DNA from: Desulfuribacillus alkaliarsenatis
GTDB lineage: Bacteria; Bacillota; Bacilli; Desulfuribacillales; Desulfuribacillaceae
Reading direction: 5' to 3'
Length of the DNA stretch: 64,000 nucleotides
NCBI RefSeq assembly: GCF_001730225.1
Contig: NZ_MIJE01000034.1
Location: 104,872 to 168,871, forward strand
Made by a program: the position numbers and the translations under genes. The notes under the pieces are model-generated. The model was not told the origin of the DNA and did no database searches. It saw only the letters and a program-made list of their open reading frames with translations. This document shows positions 34,706-41,994 of the stretch, piece after piece. Positions within the stretch are counted from its first letter, which is position 1; every line of letters starts with the position of its first letter.

Positions 34706-34740
34706 ACATTATGTCATTTATGACGCCATTGGTTTATAAT
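34706..34740 (+). promoter_or_regulatory. modA2 operator and promoter region
   Basis: ACATTATGTC (34706-34715), ATTTAT and GACGCCATTG (34722-34731): a good left half and a weaker right half with the N6 spacing. TATAAT lies at 34735-34740, but its -35 is poor. It would start a long leader of more than 250 bases before modA2. Confidence 0.6.
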
Positions 34741-34776
34741 GAAATATTGCATTGATAGACAAATGAGGGTGATTGA

Positions 34777-35025
34777 CGGACAAGATTGCTAGTAGTATAT
34801 TAAATGTAAAACATCAATTGTCCGAACCTACTTGCCTACGTTGCATTATGCAATATGGAAGTAAGGTCGTTGTTTGAAGAAGCGATGGTGAAGCAGGTAG
34901 TCACGAGATTTCTTTGAAGCAGCCAGGGTATAATAGGAAACAATTATGCCTTCCCATTGTATAAGGACGATGGTTATATTTTCATTAATATAATCACTGT
35001 TCCATTGGGGCAGTGATTTTTTATT
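34777..35025 (+). ncRNA. Structured 5' leader with terminator (candidate riboswitch/attenuator) of modA2
   Basis: Successive helices are visible: CGGACAA/TTGTCCG (34777-34783 with 34818-34824), CTACTTGC/GCAGGTAG (34828-34835 with 34893-34900, enclosing TTGCAT/ATGCAA and TCGTT/AGCGA hairpins) and GGTATAAT/ATTATGCC (34927-34950). A terminator ATCACTG/CAGTGAT plus T run (34993-35025) lies before modA2. The layout is that of a transcription-attenuating leader. I cannot match it with confidence to the Moco riboswitch consensus. Confidence 0.5.
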
Positions 35026-35074
35026 TCATACGAAATGTCTTTATTAAGGGATAGTGTTGCTGAGGGAGATTGCT

Positions 35075-35911
35075 ATGCGAAGAATATCGAATCGTTTGAA
35101 AAGGGGTATAGTTTTATTTCTTGTTTCACCTATTATAGTAATAGGTATACTCATAGGTTGTTCTGAGCGGAACCATGAAACAGAGGGACTAGAGGGGCTG
35201 CCAGTGCCAGTAGAGGGACGTTCGATTACCGTCTCAGCCGCTTCTAGCTTGAAGGATGCGATGAACGCTATTCAAGCAGCTTATGTTAAGCATAACCCGG
35301 AGCTTAACATTATTATTAATATGGGATCATCAGGTCAGCTCCAGCAGCAAATTGAACAAGGAGCACCTGTCGATATATTTATCTCTGCAGCCCAAAGGCA
35401 GATGAATGCGCTAGCAGACAAAGGGTTTATTGTTACGGATTCTCGTGTCAACCTAGTACGTAATGAAATTGTTGTGATTGCACATAAGGATGCAAACATG
35501 GTTACGAGCTTTGAAGACTTAGCTTCTCCACAGGTTCGATTTATTGGTATTGGTAATCCAGAGTCTGTACCAGCAGGGAGCTATGCGAAAGAAGCACTTG
35601 AAACAATGGAACTGTGGGATTCTTTAAAGGACAAGCTCGTTCACACATTGAATGTTCGGCAGGTTCTATCGTATATAGAACTCGGAAATGCCGATGCGGG
35701 AATAGTATACCACTCCGATGCACTACTATCAGAACGAATTAAGGTAGTTGCAGTCGCTCCAGAAACCAGCCATTCGCCAATTCTTTATCCAGCAGCCTTG
35801 ATTCAAAGTAGTAGAAATAATCAGCATGCTAGCCAGTTCCTGGAGTTTTTACAAAGCGATGAAGCGAAGGAAATTTTCCAGCAATACGGCTTTCAAACGG
35901 TTAACGAATAA
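35075..35911 (+). CDS. modA: Molybdate ABC transporter 2, substrate-binding lipoprotein
   Basis: This 278-residue ModA paralogue starts MRRISNRLKRGIVLFLV with lipobox LIGC and a short linker, then SAASSLKDAMNAIQAAYV, MGSSGQLQQQIEQGAPVDIFISAAQRQMNALADKGF and IGNPESVPAGSYAKEAL. ATG 35075 is chosen because GAGGGAGAT lies just upstream. It is strongly similar to the ModA at 3787 (identical stretch GQLQQQIEQGAP), so the operon was duplicated within about 31 kb. Unlike modA1, it sits behind a long structured leader with a terminator, which suggests different control. Confidence 0.93.
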   Translation: MRRISNRLKRGIVLFLVSPIIVIGILIGCSERNHETEGLEGLPVPVEGRSITVSAASSLKDAMNAIQAAYVKHNPELNIIINMGSSGQLQQQIEQGAPVDIFISAAQRQMNALADKGFIVTDSRVNLVRNEIVVIAHKDANMVTSFEDLASPQVRFIGIGNPESVPAGSYAKEALETMELWDSLKDKLVHTLNVRQVLSYIELGNADAGIVYHSDALLSERIKVVAVAPETSHSPILYPAALIQSSRNNQHASQFLEFLQSDEAKEIFQQYGFQTVNE

Positions 35912-35940
35912 AAGATGCACAATAGAGAGGAAAAGCCCTG

Positions 35941-36627
35941 ATGATTACAGATTATTCACCGCTATGGATTTCATTAAAGACGGCAACTACGGCAACTATA
36001 ATTACCTTTGTTTTGGGTATTTTTATTGCTCGTTGGATGGCGGGTTATCGTGGTCGAGCTAAGGGGTTGATTGATGGTCTCCTTGTGCTACCTATGGTAT
36101 TACCACCCACGGTGATTGGATTTATCTTACTCTATACCTTTGGGCGAAATGGACCAATAGGACAGTTTCTGATGTACTTTGATATTACGGTTATCTTTAC
36201 TTGGTGGGCGACTGTAATTGCTGCAACGGTAGTAGCTTTTCCATTGATGTATAAGACGGCTAGGGCTGCATTTGAACAAATTGACTACACCTATATTGAA
36301 GCCGCTAAAACATTAGGCTATAACGAGTGGCAAATCTTCTGGCGCGTTTTATTGCCATTATCATGGCCAGGGGTAATTGCAGGAACAATCCTTGCCTTTG
36401 CTAGGGCTTTGGGGGAGTTTGGAGCGACTTTGATGCTAGCGGGAAGTATACCAGGAAAGACGCAAACCGTACCTGTAGCTATATTTTTTGCAGTTGAAGC
36501 GGGACAGATGGAGAGAGCTTTTGCGTGGGTTGTTATAATGGTTGTCATATCTTTGTTGATGGTAGTGGTTACGAACGATTGGCAGCAGCGCCGTTTTGCG
36601 GTCTTTGCGAAAACAAGGAGGGACTAA
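35941..36627 (+). CDS. modB: Molybdate ABC transporter 2, permease
   Basis: The 228-residue permease is closely similar to the one at 4582. It shows LLVLPMVLPPTVIGF, TYIEAAKTLGYNEWQIFW (the ModC-contacting loop) and ARALGEFGATLMLAGSIPGKTQT. GAGAGGAAAA lies upstream of ATG 35941. It is 29 bases after modA2 and 3 bases before modC2. Conservation is highest in the permease of the two operons, which implies the same substrate. The C-terminal tail (DWQQRRFAVFAKTRRD) has diverged. Confidence 0.93.
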   Translation: MITDYSPLWISLKTATTATIITFVLGIFIARWMAGYRGRAKGLIDGLLVLPMVLPPTVIGFILLYTFGRNGPIGQFLMYFDITVIFTWWATVIAATVVAFPLMYKTARAAFEQIDYTYIEAAKTLGYNEWQIFWRVLLPLSWPGVIAGTILAFARALGEFGATLMLAGSIPGKTQTVPVAIFFAVEAGQMERAFAWVVIMVVISLLMVVVTNDWQQRRFAVFAKTRRD

Positions 36628-36630
36628 CGG

Positions 36631-37731
36631 ATGTCTTTAAGTGTAGATATTGAAAGGAAGTTACCCGATTTTCTGCTGCGAACGAAATTTGATACAGAAA
36701 ATGAGAACTTCGGCATTCTAGGTGCTTCAGGCTCAGGAAAAAGTATGACCCTCCGTTGTATAGCTGGTTTGGATAAGCCGACCAAAGGGCGAATTGTTCT
36801 ACATGAACGTGTGCTATTTGATTCGGAACAGGGTATTAATATACCAGCCAAGGATCGCAAAATCGGCTATTTGTTTCAGAACTACGCATTGTTCCCCCAT
36901 ATGACGGTAAAAGAAAATATTGAGTTTGGCATTCGTCAACTTTCGTCTTATGAACGGGAGAAGCGAATTAAAGATAAATTAGAGATGATTCAGCTTGGTA
37001 ATCTATCTAAGCGCTATCCCTATGAATTATCTGGTGGGCAGCAGCAGCGAGTAGCTTTAGCTAGAGCGATGGTGACAGAGCCAGTGGCATTGCTTCTTGA
37101 TGAACCATTCTCAGCCCTTGATAATTTCCTAAGACGTCATATGGAGCGGGAGTTAATTGAAGTTCTTGAAAGCTACTCAGGTGTTACACTATTTGTGACC
37201 CATAACCTTGAAGAGGCTTATAGAGTTTGTGAGCGCCTAATGATTATGGACAACGGACAAGTAATTGCGGATGATCATAAAGGAGTAATCTTTCGTAAGC
37301 CTCCAACGCATACAGTGGCAAAGCTTACGGGTTGCAAAAACATCTCTGCTATAGAGCTTCAGCAACAGCTAGAAAACAAAGAACAAAATATAGAACAAAA
37401 TATAGAAGCTAACTATACAGTGGCAGTAGCTATGAATTGGGGTAACATTCAATTAAAGATTCAGCAGTTGCCAGGAAGCTATAAATATATAGGGATTAGA
37501 GCCTTTCACATTAAAGTTGCAGATGATTTATCAGGTGACAATTGTTTTGAAGCTGGCGTCATTAAAACAGAGGAAGGACCACATCACATGACCGTATATT
37601 TACAGATAGGTTATGGCACTGGAAAACATCATTTGCAAATGGAGATATATAAGGAAAAATGGAAGCGTTGGCAGAATAAAAAGAGCCTATACATTCAACT
37701 TAAGCCGGAACACTTATTTTTAACTAAATAG
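36631..37731 (+). CDS. modC: Molybdate ABC transporter 2, ATP-binding protein
   Basis: 366 residues, paralogue of the ModC at 5267. It has Walker A GASGSGKS, YLFQNYALFPHMTV, signature LSGGQQQRVALARAM, Walker B LLLDEPFSALD and switch FVTHN. The C-terminal ~120 residues again take the place of the TOBE/Mop domain. They contain a short internal near-repeat (KEQNIEQNIEANYT) not seen in the first copy. AGGAGGGAC precedes ATG 36631. A strong terminator follows at 37762, so this operon contains only modABC and lacks the MOT1 gene of the first copy. Confidence 0.92.
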   Translation: MSLSVDIERKLPDFLLRTKFDTENENFGILGASGSGKSMTLRCIAGLDKPTKGRIVLHERVLFDSEQGINIPAKDRKIGYLFQNYALFPHMTVKENIEFGIRQLSSYEREKRIKDKLEMIQLGNLSKRYPYELSGGQQQRVALARAMVTEPVALLLDEPFSALDNFLRRHMERELIEVLESYSGVTLFVTHNLEEAYRVCERLMIMDNGQVIADDHKGVIFRKPPTHTVAKLTGCKNISAIELQQQLENKEQNIEQNIEANYTVAVAMNWGNIQLKIQQLPGSYKYIGIRAFHIKVADDLSGDNCFEAGVIKTEEGPHHMTVYLQIGYGTGKHHLQMEIYKEKWKRWQNKKSLYIQLKPEHLFLTK

Positions 37732-37761
37732 GCTAAAAGTAGATGAAATTTTGGGAAAACA

Positions 37762-37810
37762 AATGAGCTTGTGATGCAATCGAAAACGTTGTATCACAAG
37801 CTCATTTTTA
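37762..37810. terminator. Bidirectional terminator between modC2 and the rhodanese gene
   Basis: A stem of about 17 bp starting AATGAGCTTGTGAT pairs with ATCACAAGCTCATT across a short CGAAAACG loop. A T run follows on the plus strand, and A/T flanks serve the minus strand. Confidence 0.9.
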
Positions 37811-37870
37811 CATGTCATTCACCCAAAAAAGTAGAATAAATTAGTGTGTTTATAATTAATTAGGTTATTT

Positions 37871-38734
37871 TTATTGTGTAACTACTAATTCCTCATACGG
37901 CCAACCTGCTTGACCGCCTTCAATAATAAACATCCGATTAGGGTCAACTCCTTGTTCAGCTAAAAAGTTTAGCGTGTTTTCAGCACCGCTTCTTCCTCTA
38001 GGGCACAAAACGTACACAGGTGCTTCTGATGTGAGCACATCTGGCAAGATGCGTGCAAGTTTTTGCTTATCGTCATTTGAAGTGACAGGAAATGCATAAG
38101 TAGCAATAGAACCTTGGATGTGATGCTTTCTAAAATCATTCTCCGGTTGAATATCAATTAATAATATATCTGTATCGTTTTCGATATCTGATTTTACCTG
38201 TTCTGGTGATACATACTGGATTATTGCCTCTTTAGGTTGAAATATTTGGACCGATTCCGATTTCTGCTTGATATCTTCTGTGTTATCAATACTACCTAAT
38301 AAATTGTTATATGGCCATTGCTCTTGTCCGTCTGCCAGTATAAACAAACGATCCTCGGATACGAATTCACCCTTATAGTAATCATAAGTTCTTGTAGCTC
38401 CGCCACCGCCACGAGGACAAACAATGATTACAGGGGCGTTAGATGTCTTAATCTCCTGAAGAGTTGAAACTAATTTAGCACGATCTTCAGCTGTCTCAAC
38501 TGGGAAAGCATAAGTGGGGATGGCCCCTTTTATGAAGTGCCTATTAAACTCTTCCTCTACTTGAATATCAACGATAATAACGTCTTCGCCTGCATCTAAC
38601 TTATTTTTTAATTCAGCCGCTGATATATACTGGTACTCTGTTTTGCTTTCAGACGAACAGCCAATTAAAGCCAGACTTATTGCAAGCAATCCTACTAATA
38701 ATAAAGGAAATAGTCTTAAAAGATTTTTTTGCAT
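37871..38734 (-). CDS. Lipoprotein with two rhodanese domains
   Basis: This 287-residue lipoprotein has its lipobox (LIGC) after an N-terminal hydrophobic segment. Two rhodanese domains follow: ~35-145 with active-site loop VCPRGGGGATRTYDYY, and ~165-287 with LCPRGRSGAENTLNF. Both keep the catalytic cysteine and the DIQ and GWPYE-type segments. Rhodaneses move sulfane sulfur or selenium. It is divergent from the selenium-related cluster at 38951 and shares its promoter region, so a role in polysulfide or selenium/sulfur handling outside the membrane is plausible. AAAGGATG precedes ATG 38734. Confidence 0.85.
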   Translation of the reverse strand: MQKNLLRLFPLLLVGLLAISLALIGCSSESKTEYQYISAAELKNKLDAGEDVIIVDIQVEEEFNRHFIKGAIPTYAFPVETAEDRAKLVSTLQEIKTSNAPVIIVCPRGGGGATRTYDYYKGEFVSEDRLFILADGQEQWPYNNLLGSIDNTEDIKQKSESVQIFQPKEAIIQYVSPEQVKSDIENDTDILLIDIQPENDFRKHHIQGSIATYAFPVTSNDDKQKLARILPDVLTSEAPVYVLCPRGRSGAENTLNFLAEQGVDPNRMFIIEGGQAGWPYEELVVTQ

Positions 38735-38817
38735 AAATGTAACATCCTTTCTGAAATGACCTATTAGAAGATTAGTACAAAATCTATTTTATATTAAAAA
38801 AACTTATATTGATAATA

Positions 38818-38832
38818 ACTATAACTTATAGT
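38818..38832. promoter_or_regulatory. Candidate LysR-type operator between divergent genes
   Basis: ACTATAACTTATAGT is a perfect 7-1-7 palindrome between the rhodanese gene and the selenium cluster. A related ATAACTATAACT occurs at about 44145 before the YdjY-like gene. The LysR-type regulator gene at 43157 lies between the two sites. Binding is inferred. Confidence 0.45.
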
Positions 38833-38901
38833 ACATTTAGTTTAATCATTGCATTATTCCAAAATGGAACTTGACACAACACTTTTAGGAAAAACATTCG
38901 T

Positions 38902-38931
38902 TTGATACTCATGGTGAAGCATTACTATAAT
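38902..38931 (+). promoter_or_regulatory. Promoter of the selenium/DCCP cluster
   Basis: TTGATA (38902-38907) and TATAAT (38926-38931) are 18 bp apart, just before the C_GCAxxG_C_C gene. Confidence 0.65.
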
Positions 38932-38950
38932 GGGGCTAGAGGTGAACAGA

Positions 38951-39370
38951 ATGGAATATAGTAGTTCTGCGAAAGAATACGCAAAAGATATATTTAAACA
39001 ATCGGATAATTGTTGTAAAAGCATGATTCTGACTTCGATTCAGTTATTTGACATACCATTGCCAAAAGAAGTCGCGAACATGGGCGCTTTTTTTAGAAAA
39101 GGACTCGCTGAGACAGGGTGTATATGCGGAGCTTTAGCTGGTGGAATGATGATTATAGGTTATGTGCTACATGACCATCCAAAAGGTCTAGAAGCAGCTA
39201 AAGAGTTTGAGAGACGATTTAAAGAACGGAACACCGCTACCTGTTGTCGAGTTATTCACAAAAAACAAGGTCTTATGAATCGATTTACAGGGAACGGCTG
39301 CTGTGAACTTACGGGAGATGCAGCTCGTGACTTATTTGAGCTTATTCATAAATACAAAGAAGAAGGGTAA
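38951..39370 (+). CDS. C_GCAxxG_C_C family redox protein
   Basis: This 139-residue cysteine-rich cytoplasmic protein has NCCKSM near the N terminus, GCICGALAGGMM in the middle, and TCCRVI and GNGCCELT in the C-terminal half. That is the spacing of the C_GCAxxG_C_C family, small redox or metal proteins common in anaerobes. ATG 38951 follows AGAGGTG. The in-frame ATG at 38930 overlaps the -10 box and is rejected. It is the first gene of the cluster with a desulfurase, DUF3343 and YedF, which PGAP-type annotation links to selenium metabolism. Exact function is unknown. Confidence 0.78.
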   Translation: MEYSSSAKEYAKDIFKQSDNCCKSMILTSIQLFDIPLPKEVANMGAFFRKGLAETGCICGALAGGMMIIGYVLHDHPKGLEAAKEFERRFKERNTATCCRVIHKKQGLMNRFTGNGCCELTGDAARDLFELIHKYKEEG

Positions 39371-39389
39371 CAAGAAGGGGGTGAGTTGA

Positions 39390-40577
39390 TTGATTTATTT
39401 AGACAACGCAGCTACTAGCTGGCCAAAGCCAGAATCGGTATATAAAGCAGTGGAACAGACCCTCAGAGAAGTAGGAAATGCTGGCAGGGGAGCTAGCAGT
39501 AAGTCGTTAGCTGCCAGTCGCATTCTTCTGGAAGCAAGGAATGCACTAGCTGATTTCTTCAATATCTCGGCATCAGAAAGAGTTGTGTTTACGCAAAACG
39601 TCACAGAATCACTAAATCTAGCACTGAAGGGATTTTTATCTGAAGGGGAGCATGTGGTAATAAGTCCATTTGAACATAACTCAGTTGTCCGTGTTCTTGA
39701 GTACTTGAAAATGGCCAAGGGTGTAAGCTATTCAATTGCCAACATAAACAGAGATAAAATTAACGGAGATAACATAGATCGACTTAACAATAGTAACTTT
39801 TTAAAAAATCCAGAGTTAGTAGTAGAAGCTTTTGCTAATGCGTTACAAAATAATACTAAATTGATTTGTACGACCCATGCGTCTAATGTAGTAGGCTCAA
39901 TACTACCAATTACTGAACTTGGAAGGCTAGCAAAATCAAAGGACGTATTATTTATGGTAGATGTGGCACAAACAGCTGGGGTTATTCCCATAAACGCCCA
40001 AGAAATGAATATAGACCTGCTTGCTTTTACAGGACATAAAGGGTTGCTTGGTACTCAGGGGACAGGTGGGTTATATATAAGGCCTGGGATTGACCTAGAA
40101 CCGCTAATACATGGGGGAACAGGTAGTCAATCGGCTTTACTCAAGCAACCGACATCGTATCCAGAAGCAGTGGAAAGCGGAACAAGAAATATACCAGGCA
40201 TTGCAGGTTTACTAGCAGGCGTAACGTATTGCAAACAGAATATGGAGCACATGCGTGCACATGAACAGATGTTGACTAATCTATTCATAAAATTTTGTCT
40301 TGAGCATAAACAGATTACAATCTATGGCCCAATAGACGAACAGGCACGGGTTGGTTTAGTCGCATTTAATGTTGATGGAATTAGAGCTGACGAACTTGCA
40401 TTTCGATTAGAACGTGAATATGGGGTTACGACAAGAACGGGCTTGCATTGCGCGCCGCTTGCCCATGAATTAATCAGCACATTAGAGTGTGGGGCTGTTC
40501 GTATGAGCGTGGGCGCTTTCACTACAGAACAAGAGATACAACAATTAATTAATGCATTGGAGGAGATTATATGTTAA
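39390..40577 (+). CDS. Cysteine desulfurase-like class V aminotransferase (selenium cluster)
   Basis: This 395-residue PLP enzyme of the NifS/selenocysteine-lyase group opens MIYLDNAATSWPKPESVY. It carries SPFEHNSVVRVLEYL, VDVAQTAGVIPI, PLP lysine in TGHKGLLGTQGTG and the C-terminal RTGLHCAPLAHE with the persulfide-type cysteine. TTG 39390 follows AAGGGGGTG. In this neighbourhood it may release sulfur or selenium for the carrier-like DUF3343 and YedF proteins encoded next. It overlaps the DUF3343 gene by 7 bases. It resembles the copy inside the fdh1 operon at 31602. Confidence 0.85.
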   Translation: MIYLDNAATSWPKPESVYKAVEQTLREVGNAGRGASSKSLAASRILLEARNALADFFNISASERVVFTQNVTESLNLALKGFLSEGEHVVISPFEHNSVVRVLEYLKMAKGVSYSIANINRDKINGDNIDRLNNSNFLKNPELVVEAFANALQNNTKLICTTHASNVVGSILPITELGRLAKSKDVLFMVDVAQTAGVIPINAQEMNIDLLAFTGHKGLLGTQGTGGLYIRPGIDLEPLIHGGTGSQSALLKQPTSYPEAVESGTRNIPGIAGLLAGVTYCKQNMEHMRAHEQMLTNLFIKFCLEHKQITIYGPIDEQARVGLVAFNVDGIRADELAFRLEREYGVTTRTGLHCAPLAHELISTLECGAVRMSVGAFTTEQEIQQLINALEEIIC

Positions 40578-40786
40578 TGATATTTCCAACGGTTCACTGG
40601 ACGCTGTGTGCGGAAAAAGCGCTTAAATCTAAGGAGTTAGAACATATCGTAGTACCAGTGCCGCCCCATGTAAATGAAGGCTGTGGTCTCGGTATTAAGG
40701 TTGACTTAATACTAAAGGATCTAGTTATGCAAATCTTTCAGCAGGAGCAAATTCCAGTAGAGAAGATTTTAGGGGGGAAATGCTAA
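40571..40786 (+). CDS. DUF3343 protein (putative Se/S carrier)
   Basis: This 71-residue protein reads MLMIFPTVHWTLCAEKALK...VPVPPHVNEGCGLGIKV and ends in GGKC. Cysteines at ~13, ~38 and the C terminus are candidate carrier sites. DUF3343 proteins are regularly encoded beside YedF and selenium genes and have been proposed to carry Se or S. It overlaps both neighbours (7 bases each), so the three are translated as a unit. Here the neighbouring YedF lacks its own TusA-like domain, and DUF3343 may fill that place. Confidence 0.78.
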   Translation: MLMIFPTVHWTLCAEKALKSKELEHIVVPVPPHVNEGCGLGIKVDLILKDLVMQIFQQEQIPVEKILGGKC

Positions 40787-41130
40787 TGCAAAAAAACTAT
40801 GTTGTCCTAATTACGTCTAAAACTCTGGGAGATGGAGCAGTTGAACTAGGAGAAAAGCTTATGTCTAACTATCTCATTGCCCTATCAGAGGGAGAGGTGT
40901 TGCCTTCTCACATTCTGTTAATCAACACAGGTGTAGAATTAGTGAAGCAAGGAGAGAAAACTGTAAACTCCATAAAAATGCTAGCAGACAATGGCGTTAC
41001 TGTTTTAACATGTGGAACTTGTCTCGACTATTATCAATTAAAGGAGCAATTAGCAGTTGGCCAAGTTAGTAATATTTATAGCTTCAGAGATATTATGGCA
41101 GATGCAGATAATGTGATTACGTTGGGGTAA
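40780..41130 (+). CDS. yedF: YedF-family protein, C-terminal (DsrE-like) half only
   Basis: This 116-residue protein matches the C-terminal half of selenium-linked YedF: VVLITSKTLGDGAVELGEKLM, EVLPSHILLINTGVELV and VLTCGTCLDYYQLKEQLAVGQVSNIYS. Full-length YedF proteins of this kind are about 200 residues and begin with a TusA-like CPxP domain, which is missing here. The Cys pair in CGTCLDYY is conserved. GGGGGG precedes the ATG at 40780. The role in selenium transfer is known only by genome association. Confidence 0.8.
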   Translation: MLMQKNYVVLITSKTLGDGAVELGEKLMSNYLIALSEGEVLPSHILLINTGVELVKQGEKTVNSIKMLADNGVTVLTCGTCLDYYQLKEQLAVGQVSNIYSFRDIMADADNVITLG

Positions 41131-41149
41131 CTTTGGCTAGGGGGTTCAT

Positions 41150-41941
41150 ATGATTGCTACAGTAGGTATTGATGTTGGTTCAGTTACAACAAAGGTAGTC
41201 TTGTTTGATGGTAAATCGTATCAGCACGTAATATTGCCGACGGGTTTTTCACCGAAAAAAGCAGGTGAACAGGGGCTACAACATATACTAACGCGAGCTA
41301 ATATAACAAGCAGTCAAGTTGCTTGTATTATAGGAACGGGATATGGTCGTGTGCACATGCCTTATGCTGATAAAACAGTCAATGAGCTTTCCTGTCACGG
41401 AAAGGGTGCGTCCTACCTTTATCCTGCTGCCACAGGGGTGATAGATATCGGTGGCCAGGATAGCAAGGTTATGCTATTGGACACAAATGGTAAGGTAATT
41501 GATTTCCTACTTAACGACAAATGTGCGGCAGGTACAGGACGTTTTCTGCAGGTGACGGCACAGGCTCTAGGGATTGAGCTTGATGAAATCGATGCTATGA
41601 CCTCAGGGCAAGAACCAGTAGAGATAGGCAGTATGTGTGCAGTGTTTGCTGAGACCGAGGTGCTAAACCTTATAGTACAGGGAAAGTCTCAAGGAGAAGT
41701 GCTAGCGGGCGTATTGAAATCAATTGCCGTACGTATGTCTGCAATGGCGGCGAAGCTTTTTGATACGGGTAATCAGTCAGGAGATAAACATATTGTATTT
41801 ACAGGTGGTCTTGCCAGAAGCAGAAATCTGTGTCAAATGCTTGCAGGCCATTCAGGCTGGAAAATCCATACACCTGAAAATCCGCAGATTATTGGTGCCT
41901 TAGGTGCGGCAATTATCGGCTACGAGAAATCTACCATATAA
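41150..41941 (+). CDS. Acyl-CoA dehydratase activase-type ATPase (BcrAD/HgdC family)
   Basis: This 263-residue ASKHA-fold ATPase opens GIDVGSVTTKVVLFDG. It contains IIGTGYGRV, IDIGGQDSKVM and the [4Fe-4S] cysteine pair in NDKCAAGTGRF and GSMCAVFAETEV, then FTGGLARSRN. Homodimers of this type bind one [4Fe-4S] cluster and use ATP to push an electron into a partner reductase, here the double-cubane protein of the next gene. The 53-base gap and same direction support one operon. Length is normal. Confidence 0.9.
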   Translation: MIATVGIDVGSVTTKVVLFDGKSYQHVILPTGFSPKKAGEQGLQHILTRANITSSQVACIIGTGYGRVHMPYADKTVNELSCHGKGASYLYPAATGVIDIGGQDSKVMLLDTNGKVIDFLLNDKCAAGTGRFLQVTAQALGIELDEIDAMTSGQEPVEIGSMCAVFAETEVLNLIVQGKSQGEVLAGVLKSIAVRMSAMAAKLFDTGNQSGDKHIVFTGGLARSRNLCQMLAGHSGWKIHTPENPQIIGALGAAIIGYEKSTI

Positions 41942-41994
41942 TCACAAAAATATAGTTAGCAAATAATTATAAAAATACAAGGGAGATTATATAT

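Noticed and set aside
34828..34900. Direct assignment of the modA2 leader to the Moco riboswitch family
   Set aside because: Helices and position fit, but I could not recover the conserved motif bases by eye, so it is listed only as a candidate structured leader.
38857..38882. Mo/W-type operator before the selenium cluster
   Set aside because: Only the right half TTGACACAAC matches. The left half does not, and the better promoter is TTGATA/TATAAT at 38902-38931.
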